Shown: positions 27,849 to 36,761, counted from the first letter of the stretch. The stretch is 64,000 bases of DNA from Leptospira sp. WS39.C2 (GCF_040833965.1 NZ_CP162142.1:2257001-2321000); one strand, 5' to 3'. Translations and numbers: made by a program. The notes: generated by a model from the sequence alone, not told the origin.

Positions 27849-28203
27849 ACCAGAATTTGTAGAAAAAATCTTTAGTGGTGAAAAAAAATTCGAATACAGA
27901 AAACGAGGAATGAAAAAACCCAAGTTTTCTAAAGTAGTAGTATATTCGACTATGCCCGTTGGAAAACTCATTGGTGAATTTGAAATCGAAAGAGTTTTAT
28001 CAGGCTCACCTGAGGAAATCTGGAAAAAAACCTCAGAATTTAGCGGTATTAAAAAGGTATTTTTTGATAGCTATTACAGTAACACTGATTCAGCAATAGC
28101 CTTAAAAATTAAGAATGTAATTCAATATAAAAAACCTAAGGAACCGAAGACAATATTTAAAAATTTTAAAGCTCCACAATCATTCAGCTACGTAGACATT
28201 TAA
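27826..28203 (+). CDS. cassette 3: ASCH/PUA-like small protein
   Basis: From ATG 27826 the 125-aa protein reads MKILLSIKPEFVEKIFSGEK then KFEYRKRG, an opening typical of ASCH (PUA-like) domains, with VVVYSTMPVGKLIGEFEIE as the beta core. ASCH proteins bind RNA or modified nucleosides. The gene overlaps the upstream GNAT/EVE gene, indicating coupled translation. Confidence 0.65.
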   Translation: MKILLSIKPEFVEKIFSGEKKFEYRKRGMKKPKFSKVVVYSTMPVGKLIGEFEIERVLSGSPEEIWKKTSEFSGIKKVFFDSYYSNTDSAIALKIKNVIQYKKPKEPKTIFKNFKAPQSFSYVDI

Positions 28204-28222
28204 ATACATTAAGAGCGACTAC

Positions 28223-28384
28223 GCATAACAGCGACTTACCGCTTCGCTTCGGCACAAGGCCTCGCTCGGGCTGTGCCAAATTGTCCTCCTGGCATTCGCC
28301 TTGCTTACGCAAGCTACATGCCAGTCCCTAACGTCCCGTTGGGACTCAGGGTCGGACAACTTCGGTAAGTCTAGTTCGTTATGC
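28223..28384 (+). repeat. attC-like site 3
   Basis: Bounded by GCATAAC and GTTATGC. Inner stem GACTTACCG/CGGTAAGTC; central helix TTGTCC/GGACAA. Cassette 3 ends GAGCGACTACGCATAAC, complementary to its own start. Confidence 0.9.
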
Positions 28385-28478
28385 GAAATCTCTTGAAATT
28401 TATCTTATATAGAAATAACTCAAAAAAGGGAATTTTTAATCTTTACATTAAGTTCATGAAGTTAAACAGTTCTGGTAG

Positions 28479-28955
28479 ATGAAAAGTCGAGTCTATATTG
28501 AAACTTCAGTAATAAGCTACTATACGGCAAAACTTTCTAAGGAAATTCGCACTTTATCACGACAAGAAACAACTATTGACTGGTGGGAAGATGAAATGAG
28601 CAAATTTGACTGCTTTATTTCCCTTGCTGTTATTGAGGAAATTTCAAAGGGAAACCAACTCGAAGCTGAAAAAAGATTAAAAGCATCCGAAAATTTGCCA
28701 ATTTTAGCAGAAAAAGTCGAAATTATGGCCCTTGCAGAGAAATATTTTTCAAAATTAAACATTCCAGAAAAATCTAAATATGATACTATTCATATTGCAT
28801 ATGCTTCATTTTATGAAGTTGAGTATCTTTTAAGTTGGAATATGAAACACATTTCTAACCCTAGAACTCAAAGTGCATTAATTGATTTGAATTTAGAACT
28901 AAACCTAAAAACACCCTTGCTTATTACGCCTGAAGCTTTAATGGAGATTTCATAA
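28479..28955 (+). CDS. cassette 4: PIN-domain (VapC-like) toxin
   Basis: This 158-aa PIN-fold protein starts MKSRVYIETSVISYYTAKLS and has an acidic quartet candidate in YIETS, VIEEIS and YDTIHIAYASFYEVEYLLSWN. Such proteins are Mg-dependent RNases. The order toxin then small gene is reversed compared with classic VapBC. Stop and next start overlap by one base (TAATG). Confidence 0.75.
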   Translation: MKSRVYIETSVISYYTAKLSKEIRTLSRQETTIDWWEDEMSKFDCFISLAVIEEISKGNQLEAEKRLKASENLPILAEKVEIMALAEKYFSKLNIPEKSKYDTIHIAYASFYEVEYLLSWNMKHISNPRTQSALIDLNLELNLKTPLLITPEALMEIS

Positions 28956-29131
28956 TGGAAGATTTAATAATTACTGAAGTTAGAAAAATTAAAGCAGAAT
29001 TAGAACAAGAAAACAAAAATGATTTTGAATTAATTCTTAAAAAACATCAATCACTACATGAAATTTACAAATCAAGAATTGTTGAGAAAGATGAATTAAA
29101 TAGAAAGTCTAAAAGCACCTCTTTAAAGTAA
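28955..29131 (+). CDS. cassette 4: small charged protein, putative antitoxin
   Basis: A 58-codon frame beginning at ATG 28955 (MEDLIITEVRKIKAELEQEN) shares its first base with the PIN gene stop. It is strongly charged and helical, without a DNA-binding motif visible. The position and size match antitoxins of PIN proteins of this type. Confidence 0.65.
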   Translation: MEDLIITEVRKIKAELEQENKNDFELILKKHQSLHEIYKSRIVEKDELNRKSKSTSLK

Positions 29132-29139
29132 GAGACTTC

Positions 29140-29302
29140 GCATAACAGCGCCTTACCGCTACGCGTCGGCACAAGGCCTCGCTCGGGCTACGCCAAATTC
29201 CCCTTCTGGCATTCGCCTTGCTTGCGCAAGCTACATGCCAGTCCCTAACGTCCCGTTCCGGGACTCAGGGTCGGGGAACTTCGGTAAGTCTATTCGTTAT
29301 AC
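29140..29302 (+). repeat. attC-like site 4
   Basis: Bounded by GCATAAC and GTTATAC; right spacer shortened to TATTCG. Central helix TTCCCC/GGGGAA. Cassette 4 ends AGAGACTTCGCATAAC, complementary to its start. Confidence 0.9.
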
Positions 29303-29680
29303 GCAATATCCAAAAAGTGATTAAGAGACTCTTGGTAAGTAATTACGCCAATATCTTTGAATTGACGCATTTTCATTCATGCGATTCGTTCTATCGTAGC
29401 TCCGTTGATTAAGTAGAAAATTTATATGAAAATTTTCACTATAAAAATTAAGAATTAAAAGAAAAGATGAACTAAGGAAAGAAATGAAGAGTTCTTGGTT
29501 TTATCTTAAATAAGAAAGCATTTTTGGACGGCGACTCTATTTTTACATAATGAAAAATAGAATTCTTATTTATAATTCTAAAAAGATTTGAAAAAAAAAC
29601 TTTAAGAAGAAAAAATGAAAGAATACGAAATTTGGCTAAATTCTTTTTTAATTACTTTATTCTTTCACACTGGATACTGC
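29303..29680. other. cassette 5: no convincing gene
   Basis: The ~380-nt cassette has no ORF of normal size. A 23-codon frame (MKEYEIWLNSFLITLFFHTG...) starts at 29615 after a purine-rich stretch and reads into the left box of site 5; a hydrophobic mini-protein is possible but unsupported. The rest is A/T-rich. Confidence 0.45.
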
Positions 29681-29843
29681 GTATAACAGCGGCTAACCAC
29701 ATCGCTTCGGGACAAGCCCTCGCTCGGCCTACGGCACATAGGCTTTCTGGCACTCGTTTGCATACGCAAACTGCGCGCCAGTCCCTAACGTCCCGCTTCC
29801 GGGACTCAGGGTCAGCCTACGTCGGTTAGCCTATTCGTTATGC
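29681..29843 (+). repeat. attC-like site 5
   Basis: Bounded by GTATAAC and GTTATGC; right spacer TATTCG. Inner stem GGCTAACC/GGTTAGCC; central helix TAGGCT/AGCCTA. Cassette 5 ends TGGATACTGCGTATAAC, complementary to its start. Confidence 0.9.
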
Positions 29844-29916
29844 GAAATTGCGAAATAATTTATATATAATTAGTTTTTTATTTGACTAATCATATACTTA
29901 CTATACATACGAATGC

Positions 29917-30276
29917 ATGAAAGAAAACTCAATCTCTAAATTCAATCTTTGGCGAAATGCCTTCATAATTGGTTTAACACTCTCAATTATAGAAGGTTCT
30001 ATTATTTACATTGCTGATTCAAATACTCCAATTTTAATATTCATACAATCAATGTCATTTTGGTTCTTTTGTGGTGCAATTGTTTACTTATCTAGTTCTG
30101 GCTTATCTGTTCACATTCATTCTATTCTTTGGACTTTCTTTTTAAATATTCCTTGGTTCATAAGCTTAGCTATTGTTCCAAATAATTACTCAATTCTTCC
30201 ACCTTTGATTATTTCTTCTTTAATATTAGGTCTTATCACAGGACTTCTTTCTAAAAAATTAAACTCAATTTCTTAA
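29917..30276 (+). CDS. cassette 6: small membrane protein
   Basis: The 119-aa protein has four hydrophobic segments (FIIGLTLSIIEGSIIYIA, SMSFWFFCGAIVYLSSS, ILWTFFLNIPWFISLAIV, PLIISSLILGLITGLL). It resembles small four-helix inner-membrane proteins with no assigned function. It lies 17 nt before the second gene of the cassette. Confidence 0.6.
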   Translation: MKENSISKFNLWRNAFIIGLTLSIIEGSIIYIADSNTPILIFIQSMSFWFFCGAIVYLSSSGLSVHIHSILWTFFLNIPWFISLAIVPNNYSILPPLIISSLILGLITGLLSKKLNSIS

Positions 30277-30293
30277 ACATCATTTTTGATATA

Positions 30294-30689
30294 ATGAAAT
30301 TTCTTGATAATAAATTTGAAAATTTTTATAAATCACTTTCAAAGGATGAATTTGAAATTGTTTCTAGATTGAAGGATATCACTTCTGAATTTTATTCTCT
30401 TGAGGAAAAAATCTCATATTCAGTTCTATATTATTTCAAAAATAGCAGAATCTGTTTTATTTGGCCATCTTCTATAAAAAATGGACCTAAATTTGGCGTT
30501 CAATTCGGATTTTGCAATGGATATTTAATTAATGACAAATATAATATTTTAGAGAAAGAGAACAGAAAACAGGTTTATTGCATTACTTACCATAATCAAA
30601 ATCAAATTAATCATACAATTTTAAAAGAGTATCTAATAAATGCCATAGCTATTGATGATACTCTATATAACAAAAAAAAAACAATATAA
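30294..30689 (+). CDS. cassette 6: hypothetical cytosolic protein
   Basis: The 131-aa protein starts MKFLDNKFENFYKSLSKDEF and contains aromatic-rich beta segments (ICFIWPSSIKNGPKFGVQFGF). No signal peptide or motif is recognised. Together with the membrane protein upstream it may form a pair, for example toxin and immunity; this is a guess from the layout. Confidence 0.55.
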   Translation: MKFLDNKFENFYKSLSKDEFEIVSRLKDITSEFYSLEEKISYSVLYYFKNSRICFIWPSSIKNGPKFGVQFGFCNGYLINDKYNILEKENRKQVYCITYHNQNQINHTILKEYLINAIAIDDTLYNKKKTI

Positions 30690-30700
30690 ATCGCAACTTC

Positions 30701-30865
30701 GCATAACAGCACCTAACCGCTTCGCTTCGGCACTTACGGCCTCGCTCGGTCTGCGACACATAGGCTTCTGGCACTCCTCTTGCTTGCGCAAGCGTCGTTC
30801 CAGTCCCTAACGTCCCGTTCCGGGACTCAGGGTCAGCCTACGTCGGTTAGGCTAGTTCGTTATGC
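30701..30865 (+). repeat. attC-like site 6
   Basis: Bounded by GCATAAC and GTTATGC. Inner stem CCTAACCG/CGGTTAGG; central helix TAGGCT/AGCCTA. Cassette 6 ends TCGCAACTTCGCATAAC, complementary to its start. Confidence 0.9.
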
Positions 30866-30899
30866 GACATTAATTAAAAATACACTTAGGATAAAAAAA

Positions 30900-31853
30900 A
30901 TGAATAAATTTCATAATACAAAAAAAATAATCAGCATTGTCTGTATCTTATTTGCATCAAATGCAAGTATTTATAGCACAGAAATAAAAAATTTTTTCGA
31001 ACAGTTGAATTTTAAAGCAGATGATGTATTAAATATTGATGCTGTCACACTGTATGAAAAACATAAAGTAATTAATATTTCAAATATGAAACTAAGTCTG
31101 AGCCAAGTAGGCCTTCTTAAAAAATTAAAAGACATAAAAGGAATAATAGCATTCAACACAGATTTTTCTGAAACAGGATTAGATTTTCTTAAAGACTATA
31201 AATTTTTAACTGCATTAGATTTAGAATCCTCCAGATTTAACAAGAAAGAGATTAAAATACTTTCAAATATCAATTCTTTAAGAAGTCTTTCATTAAAGAA
31301 CCTTAACTTAAACGATAGTGAAATCTCTTTTTTAAAAGACTCAAAAATATTAGAAATCCTAATTTTAGATGACAACCCTATTACTGATTCTCTGTTATCA
31401 GAATTAAACTCTCCTAGATTAAAAGAATTATATATAAGCAGAACAAAATCCAAATGTTTGTTTTTGGATAAAAATTTAAATTTTAAAAACTTAGAAATTC
31501 TCTATTTCAACGAAACTCCTATTGATACAAATAAAGATCTAAATTTCTCCAATTTACAAAAATTGAAATATATTTCTTTCTTCGGAACAAGTATAAACGA
31601 AATTTCGATCAAATCACTTGATAAAAACAAGAAATTACAATATATAAACTTAAGTAACACTATTGCTACAATTTCGACATTAGAATCTATTTTACAAAAA
31701 ACAGCACTCAAGGATATTTCATACAATAATACCAAAATTTCGAAATCTGATTTTCAGCTGCTTCAAAAAAAATATAAAGTGAATGAAACTGAAATTTTCC
31801 ACGACTGTTGTGAATCATTCATTTATGAGAAATTTTTATTATTGCATAATTAA
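30900..31853 (+). CDS. cassette 7: secreted leucine-rich-repeat protein
   Basis: From ATG 30900 (317 aa) there is a signal peptide (MNKFHNTKKIISIVCILFAS) and a series of short leucine-rich repeats: LTALDLESSRFNKKEIKILS, LRSLSLKNLNLNDSEISFLK, LEILILDDNPITDSLLSEL and further units. LRR proteins mediate protein binding and are frequent in leptospires. A longer frame from 30780 reads through the site and is rejected. Confidence 0.75.
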   Translation: MNKFHNTKKIISIVCILFASNASIYSTEIKNFFEQLNFKADDVLNIDAVTLYEKHKVINISNMKLSLSQVGLLKKLKDIKGIIAFNTDFSETGLDFLKDYKFLTALDLESSRFNKKEIKILSNINSLRSLSLKNLNLNDSEISFLKDSKILEILILDDNPITDSLLSELNSPRLKELYISRTKSKCLFLDKNLNFKNLEILYFNETPIDTNKDLNFSNLQKLKYISFFGTSINEISIKSLDKNKKLQYINLSNTIATISTLESILQKTALKDISYNNTKISKSDFQLLQKKYKVNETEIFHDCCESFIYEKFLLLHN

Positions 31854-31857
31854 CGTC

Positions 31858-32022
31858 GCATAACAGCAACTAACCGCTTCGCTTCGGGACTTACGCCCTC
31901 GCTCGGTCTGCGACACATAGGCTTCTGGCACTCCTCTTGCCTACGCAAGCGTCGTGGCCAGTCCCTAATGTCCCGTTCGGGACTCAGGGTCAGCCTACGT
32001 CGGTTAGTCTAATTCGTTATGC
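31858..32022 (+). repeat. attC-like site 7
   Basis: Bounded by GCATAAC and GTTATGC. Inner stem ACTAACCG/CGGTTAGT; central helix TAGGCT/AGCCTA. Cassette 7 ends AATTAACGTCGCATAAC, complementary to its start. Confidence 0.9.
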
Positions 32023-32052
32023 GTAATAGCAAAAAATTTCAAAGGAGTACAA

Positions 32053-32337
32053 ATGAAAAAAATAGTATTTATCTTTATATTATTAAACTTTCAATGTGCT
32101 GATAGTGAGAGACAGAATTGTAGAGAAAATTTGGATTCTATCGAATTCCAGAAAATAATGGCTTTAAGTTTACTTATTCCTATTTCAAGAAATACAGATC
32201 AGGAAAATGAAAATAGAAAAAGCTTAGGTTTAGTTAACTTTGCTTATGCCCAAAACAAAGCAGAAGAAAGAAAGAAAATCTGCGATAATTCCATTATATT
32301 AAAAATTTTTGATCCAGAAGCAAATGATTTTGATTAA
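32053..32337 (+). CDS. cassette 8: small lipoprotein
   Basis: The 94-aa product has a short lipoprotein signal (MKKIVFIFILLNFQC, Cys15) and a charged mature part. A clear AAAGGAG ribosome site lies upstream (about 32040-32046). No domain recognised. Confidence 0.6.
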   Translation: MKKIVFIFILLNFQCADSERQNCRENLDSIEFQKIMALSLLIPISRNTDQENENRKSLGLVNFAYAQNKAEERKKICDNSIILKIFDPEANDFD

Positions 32338-32415
32338 CATTAACAAAAAACATTAATAAAAAAATATATTATTTAATTTACCTTTTTTCTTTTACAAACA
32401 AATACAAGGAAATCT

Positions 32416-32661
32416 ATGAAAAAAAATATAATTTTAATACTAACAACATTAAACTTGCATTGCTATGGACCAGCCTTAAGCGAAAGATACGTTTGCAAAG
32501 ATGAAAAAATGAAAGAAGATATGTTTTTCACTGATTGTTTTTTTATATATCAACTAAAAAGGAATCAGACCGAAGAAGATAACGCATTGCTTGCATACTG
32601 TGCAAAAGTACATATTGATAAATGTAAAAATACATCGAGTCAAAAACCTTGGTGGCTTTGA
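32416..32661 (+). CDS. cassette 8: small Cys-containing lipoprotein
   Basis: The 81-aa product starts MKKNIILILTTLNLHCYGP, again a short lipobox (Cys16), with four further Cys. It parallels the previous gene in shape, so the cassette may have gained related secreted proteins. Confidence 0.55.
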   Translation: MKKNIILILTTLNLHCYGPALSERYVCKDEKMKEDMFFTDCFFIYQLKRNQTEEDNALLAYCAKVHIDKCKNTSSQKPWWL

Positions 32662-32769
32662 TATCAATTTTTCTGAATAACTCAATTTACCTTTATACAT
32701 TGATATAACTTTGAAACTAAATTTTCAAAATATCTTATTTTTAAATCTGTTACTATATAATTTGAAAAA

Positions 32770-33033
32770 TTGACATTGGATTTTTTAATAACTATCGCCC
32801 TTACAATTTTTACATTGCTCTTTTTTAGAACCTTTTTTTTGACCTTTTTATGGCTAAAATTAATATTTAAGCTATCAAACGGTTTTCCAGCAAATATAAG
32901 AGTGATAAGAGAAGATAATCAGGAGTTCAATTTCCTTGAAATTAAATTAATTAAATCTGCATTTCATCTTTACTTATATATTATTTCCCTTTTAGTATGC
33001 ATTGTTTTCTATATCAGATTCGGAAATATCTAG
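32770..33033 (+). CDS. cassette 8: small membrane protein
   Basis: An 87-codon frame with a TTG start (32770) encodes two hydrophobic helices (FLITIALTIFTLLFFRTFFL and SAFHLYLYIISLLVCIVFYI). The start codon is uncertain. No family recognised. Confidence 0.45.
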   Translation: MTLDFLITIALTIFTLLFFRTFFLTFLWLKLIFKLSNGFPANIRVIREDNQEFNFLEIKLIKSAFHLYLYIISLLVCIVFYIRFGNI

Positions 33034-33066
33034 TAAATCTCTAAAATTTTAATCAATTGCTACTAC

Positions 33067-33228
33067 GCATAACAGCATGTTACCGCTTCGCTTCGGCACA
33101 AGGCCTCGCTCGGCCTGCGGCAAATTCCCCTTCTGGCATTCGCCTTGCTTACGCAAGCTACATGCCAGTCCCTAATGTCCCGTTGGGACTCAGGGTCGGG
33201 GAACTTCGGTAACACTAGTTCGTTATCT
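33067..33228 (+). repeat. attC-like site 8
   Basis: Bounded by GCATAAC and GTTATCT. Inner stem TGTTACCG/CGGTAACA; central helix TTCCCC/GGGGAA. Cassette 8 ends TTGCTACTACGCATAAC, complementary to its start. Confidence 0.9.
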
Positions 33229-33309
33229 GCAATATCCGCAAATATTATTCTTATAAGAAAAAATATGAAAATGCCCTCGAATTAATTGAAAATATTGGAG
33301 TATAAAAAA

Positions 33310-34170
33310 ATGAAAAGTATCTTAAAATTCATAAACTGGTGTATCACCCTTCTATGCACTATCATATTTGTAAATAGTTGCTATAGTGTTAATGAAAATC
33401 GAATTGCAAAAAGAAAAGAAATAATAGCTAATTCAGAAAAAACAATAGATGAATACACAATAGCTTTAAGTAACGAGTCAGAGAATATAACTGCTTTTGT
33501 AACAGGAAAAAAAATCCCTAATAGGCAGATACGAGTAAACTATCTAATTGATAGATCAGTTTCCATTAAAGAAAACCCTTCTTGTGTTGATACATGGAAT
33601 GTTTTATGCATTTTCCCATTGTTTCTGGAAGCTCCTACCTTAATTTGGCGATCATGGAATACTGAAATCACAGAAGTGGAAACTGAAACTTTACCTGAAA
33701 AAAGCCAATTGTTTACAGTGGATGACCTTAAAATTAATATTTGTGGGAAAAAACATTTATTAACAAATGGGAAATCTATTATACCTTCAGATACATGTAA
33801 AAACAATTTAGATAAACCACAACTATATAGTTCGAATGGTAAAATTATTGAACCGGCTTCCGTTGCACCTGATTTGGTTTCAGTTTACGAAAAAATACAA
33901 GTAGAGAAAGAAGCAACTCGCCGTGAAAAAGACCTTTATTCGAAATCTCACTATTGGCTTTATTGTTCTACTACTGGATATTCTAGTTTACCTCCATCTG
34001 TCACAAGCGAATTTCTGAGATCATTCAAATTAGTTGCTTTTGATGAGTCTTCGCAATGTGAAAATGCTGCTTGGGTAAAAAATCAAATGGCTTCGCAAAT
34101 GGGTATTGGATGTATTTGCAAGTTTACGAAAATTGATAAAAATCAAGCTGACAAATTAAATGACAGATAG
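33310..34170 (+). CDS. cassette 9: lipoprotein
   Basis: From ATG 33310 (286 aa) the start MKSILKFINWCITLLCTIIF then VNSC is a lipoprotein signal, with a TTGGAG ribosome-site candidate 10-15 nt upstream. The mature part has several Cys (SCVDTWNVLCIFP, ICGKKHL, WLYCSTTGYS). No family recognised. The longer frame from 33286 is less likely. Confidence 0.65.
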   Translation: MKSILKFINWCITLLCTIIFVNSCYSVNENRIAKRKEIIANSEKTIDEYTIALSNESENITAFVTGKKIPNRQIRVNYLIDRSVSIKENPSCVDTWNVLCIFPLFLEAPTLIWRSWNTEITEVETETLPEKSQLFTVDDLKINICGKKHLLTNGKSIIPSDTCKNNLDKPQLYSSNGKIIEPASVAPDLVSVYEKIQVEKEATRREKDLYSKSHYWLYCSTTGYSSLPPSVTSEFLRSFKLVAFDESSQCENAAWVKNQMASQMGIGCICKFTKIDKNQADKLNDR

Positions 34171-34247
34171 CTATTCATGACTTTGAAATAAAGGGTTAGC
34201 TAAAATTATTGCATCATAAAGGCGAAATATTAAAAAGCGGAAACTGC

Positions 34248-34412
34248 AGATAACAGCACCTTCCCGCTACGCTTCGGCACTTACGGCCTCGCTCGGGCTG
34301 CGCCAAATTGTCCTCCTGTCACTCGCTCGCATACGCAAGCTACGTGCCAGTCCCTAACGTCCCGTTCCGGGACTCAGGGTCGGACAACTTCGGGAAGGCT
34401 AGTTCGTTATGC
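34248..34412 (+). repeat. attC-like site 9
   Basis: Bounded by AGATAAC and GTTATGC. Inner stem CCTTCCCG/CGGGAAGG; central helix TTGTCC/GGACAA. The AGATAAC box matches the GTTATCT that opens cassette 9. Confidence 0.9.
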
Positions 34413-34471
34413 GCAATAAATGGGCAGATCTTTTCTATTGATTTGAATCAGATTAACTTAATGAGCAAAAA

Positions 34472-35164
34472 ATGAAAAAATATTTTTTAGAAATTAGCGA
34501 AGATGAAGCTTTAGTTTTATTCGAATTTTTTTCTAGATATAGAGAAACCGATTCTCTCACTTTTAAGAATCCAGCGGAATATATATCTTTCCAGCGGCTA
34601 TCCGGACAAATAGATAGAACAACCTCTGCAATGTTTAAATCGAACTACGAGGAAATTTTATTGAATGCTCAAAATCGAATTTCAAATGGCTTTGAAGGAT
34701 TATTTTCTGTAGGTAACTTTCCGATTTCTTTGATTTATTCTATGGTATCTGAATATTTTTGGCCTGAACTCTTGGAAGAGAATGGATTGATAGTTCTAAA
34801 AAGCGAATATTCTCGAATCAAAGAAATTCCAGATGATCCTATTGAGGCAGAGTGTTTAATAAACCATATACATATTCTTGATTTATTCAATCATAATGCG
34901 GAATTACAAGAAGAACCTTTTTGGAATTCAAATCATTCAGATTTCAATGTCGCATGGAATTTAGGAAAATTGATTTCCGAAATGTGGAAGCAAAAATTGT
35001 CGATCGACTTCCCAGATTGCATTTTTAGAATTTATGTTACAAAGTACGACAATCCGATAATCCGATTTCATAAAGTTAGAAAGAATCATAAAAACTGGTT
35101 AGAAGAAGACAATATCGATATGAGAAATATTAAGGGAAAGAATTTAATAATTACTGTAGAGTAG
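34472..35164 (+). CDS. cassette 10: hypothetical two-part cytosolic protein
   Basis: The 230-aa protein has an N-terminal ~80-residue helical part (MKKYFLEISEDEALVLFEFF...IDRTTSAMFKSNYEEILLN) and a C-terminal part ending in IYVTKYDNPIIRFHKVRKNH. No transmembrane helix or known motif. Acidic N-terminal regions of this shape occur in immunity-type proteins, but no assignment is made. Confidence 0.55.
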   Translation: MKKYFLEISEDEALVLFEFFSRYRETDSLTFKNPAEYISFQRLSGQIDRTTSAMFKSNYEEILLNAQNRISNGFEGLFSVGNFPISLIYSMVSEYFWPELLEENGLIVLKSEYSRIKEIPDDPIEAECLINHIHILDLFNHNAELQEEPFWNSNHSDFNVAWNLGKLISEMWKQKLSIDFPDCIFRIYVTKYDNPIIRFHKVRKNHKNWLEEDNIDMRNIKGKNLIITVE

Positions 35165-35244
35165 AATTTTTTATTTCTATTCTTCAATTTCGAATTAAAT
35201 TTAAATTCAAAAAATATATAATATTTTTACTACCCATTTAAAGC

Positions 35245-35405
35245 GCATAACAGCGACTTAACGCTACGCTTCGGGACAGGCCCTCGCTCGGGCTACGCCA
35301 CATTCCTCTTCTGTCACTCGCTTGCATACGCAAGCTACGTGCCAGTCCCTAACGTCTCTCCGAGACTCAGGGTCGAGGAACGTCGTTAAGTCTAGTTCGT
35401 TATAC
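35245..35405 (+). repeat. attC-like site 10
   Basis: Bounded by GCATAAC and GTTATAC. Inner stem GACTTAACG/CGTTAAGTC; central helix TTCCTC/GAGGAA. The tip reads GTCTCTCCGAGAC instead of the common GTCCCGTTGGGAC, a compensated change. Confidence 0.9.
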
Positions 35406-35445
35406 GAAATCGCAAGAAATCTTTTCTAAAATAATAAAAAAGAAT

Positions 35446-35468
35446 TTGACTTATCTCATTTTGAGATA
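35446..35468 (+). promoter_or_regulatory. HigBA cassette promoter/operator with perfect palindrome
   Basis: A TTGACT -35 candidate (35446-35451) is followed by TATCTCATTTTGAGATA (35452-35468), a perfect 7-bp inverted repeat around 3 nt, just before the toxin start. It fits an autoregulatory operator. The -10 is poor. Confidence 0.5.
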
Positions 35469-35471
35469 TTC

Positions 35472-35777
35472 TTGGATGAAGTGCATATTATCAGCTGGAA
35501 GAAACTTGATGATTTTATCAATAAACATCCAAATTCTGAATCTTCACTTAAAAGCTGGTTTAAAATCGTAAAAAACACATCTTTTAAAGATTTTAATGAA
35601 TTAAGAAAAGTTTTTAACTCTGTTGATCAGGTTGGTAATCTTACAGTTTTTAATATCAGTGGAAATCATTTTAGATTGATCGTAGCTATACATTACAATC
35701 GACAAAAAGTCTTTGTTCGGAATATTTTAACTCATAACGAATATGACAAAGGTAAATGGAAAAAGGAGAATTTATGA
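35472..35777 (+). CDS. higB: cassette 11: HigB-type mRNA interferase toxin
   Basis: The 101-aa protein has the HigB/RelE-fold signature: VHIISWKKLDDFINKHPNSE, a central WFKIVKNTSFKDFNELRKVF, and the C-terminal FNISGNHFRLIVAIHYNRQKVFVRNILTHNEYDK. HigB cuts mRNA on the ribosome. The start is TTG 35472 or GTG 35481 (the latter matches the family start better). The antitoxin gene overlaps its end by 4 nt (ATGA). Confidence 0.85.
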   Translation: MDEVHIISWKKLDDFINKHPNSESSLKSWFKIVKNTSFKDFNELRKVFNSVDQVGNLTVFNISGNHFRLIVAIHYNRQKVFVRNILTHNEYDKGKWKKENL

Positions 35778-36175
35778 TTCAAGATATTGAAAAAGTTAAG
35801 AATGTTTGGCATGATGTTAAAGATATTCTCTCTGTTCCACACACTGATAAACAATACAAAAAACTTGTGAAAGTTTTGGATGAACTTATTGATGAAGTTG
35901 GGAATAATGAAAAACATCAACTTGCTCCTCTTCTCGAAACCGTTGGTAATTTGATTGAAGAATATGAAAATGATCACTTTATTCACCCTAATGCTGAACC
36001 AATTGAAGTATTAAAGTTTCTGATGGAAGAAAATAATCTTACTCAAAAGGATTTAAGCATTTTGGGTAGTCAAGGCGTTGTTTCTGAAATCTTGAATGGA
36101 AAAAGAGATTTGAATGTTCGGCAAATCAAGGCTTTGGCTGAAAAATTTAATATTTCTCCCGCTGTTTTTATCTAA
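35774..36175 (+). CDS. higA: cassette 11: HigA-type XRE antitoxin
   Basis: From ATG 35774 (GGAG upstream) the protein has 133 aa. The C-terminal part is a helix-turn-helix of the HigA type: IEVLKFLMEENNLTQKDLSILGSQGVVSEILNGKRDLNVRQIKALAEKFNI. It neutralises the toxin and represses the promoter. Toxin-first order is normal for HigBA. Confidence 0.87.
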   Translation: MIQDIEKVKNVWHDVKDILSVPHTDKQYKKLVKVLDELIDEVGNNEKHQLAPLLETVGNLIEEYENDHFIHPNAEPIEVLKFLMEENNLTQKDLSILGSQGVVSEILNGKRDLNVRQIKALAEKFNISPAVFI

Positions 36176-36194
36176 TTGCTTAACTTGCGACTTC

Positions 36195-36356
36195 GTATAA
36201 CCGCATGTTACCGCTTCGCTTCGGCACAAGGCCTCGCTCGGCCTACGGCAAATTCCCCTTCTGGCATTCGCCTTGCTTACGCAAGCTACATGCCAGTCCC
36301 TAACGTCCCGTCGGGACTCAGGGTCGGAGAACTTCGGTAACACTAGTTCGTTATAC
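36195..36356 (+). repeat. attC-like site 11
   Basis: Bounded by GTATAAC and GTTATAC. Inner stem TGTTACCG/CGGTAACA; central helix TTCCCC against GGAGAA with one mismatch. Cassette 11 ends CTTGCGACTTCGTATAAC, complementary to its start. Confidence 0.9.
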
Positions 36357-36388
36357 GAAATTTTCGGGAGCTTCTATTTTATTAAAAT

Positions 36389-36406
36389 GCGAGCATCCCT
36401 GCTCGC
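36389..36406. promoter_or_regulatory. perfect hairpin upstream of second HigB gene
   Basis: GCGAGCA (36389-36395), TCCC loop, TGCTCGC (36400-36406), followed by TAAAAAA. It could be an operator, a transcription terminator or an RNA element in the leader of the toxin gene starting at 36462. Confidence 0.4.
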
Positions 36407-36461
36407 TAAAAAAGGTGAAAAAGTAGTTGTTACCATTTCGGGAACATGCTTCAATTGATTT

Positions 36462-36761
36462 GTGAGGGTTAATTCAAGAAAAATTCTAAGGGATTTCTAT
36501 TCAATTCCGAAATACTCTGACTCTAAAATCCCAATCGAAGTTTGGTTTAAAGATACTTCCAAAGCTTTCTGGAAATCTCCTGCTAATATTAAAGAAAAAT
36601 ACAGAAATGCTAGTTTCCTTAAAGATAATAGAATCGTTTTCAATATTCACGGAAACAAATACAGACTTATTGTGAAGGTTCACTACAACTTACAAACTGT
36701 CTTCATTAGATTTATAGGAACTCACGAACAATACGATAAAATCAATGCTGAGGTCATTTAA
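36462..36761 (+). CDS. higB: cassette 12: HigB-type toxin
   Basis: The GTG-initiated 99-aa protein is a second HigB relative: MRVNSRKILRDFY, IPIEVWFKDTSKAFWKSPANIK and FNIHGNKYRLIVKVHYNLQTVFIRFIGTHEQYDKI. It differs strongly in sequence from the copy at 35472, so the two adjacent cassettes are not recent duplicates. It abuts the antitoxin gene. Confidence 0.85.
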   Translation: MRVNSRKILRDFYSIPKYSDSKIPIEVWFKDTSKAFWKSPANIKEKYRNASFLKDNRIVFNIHGNKYRLIVKVHYNLQTVFIRFIGTHEQYDKINAEVI

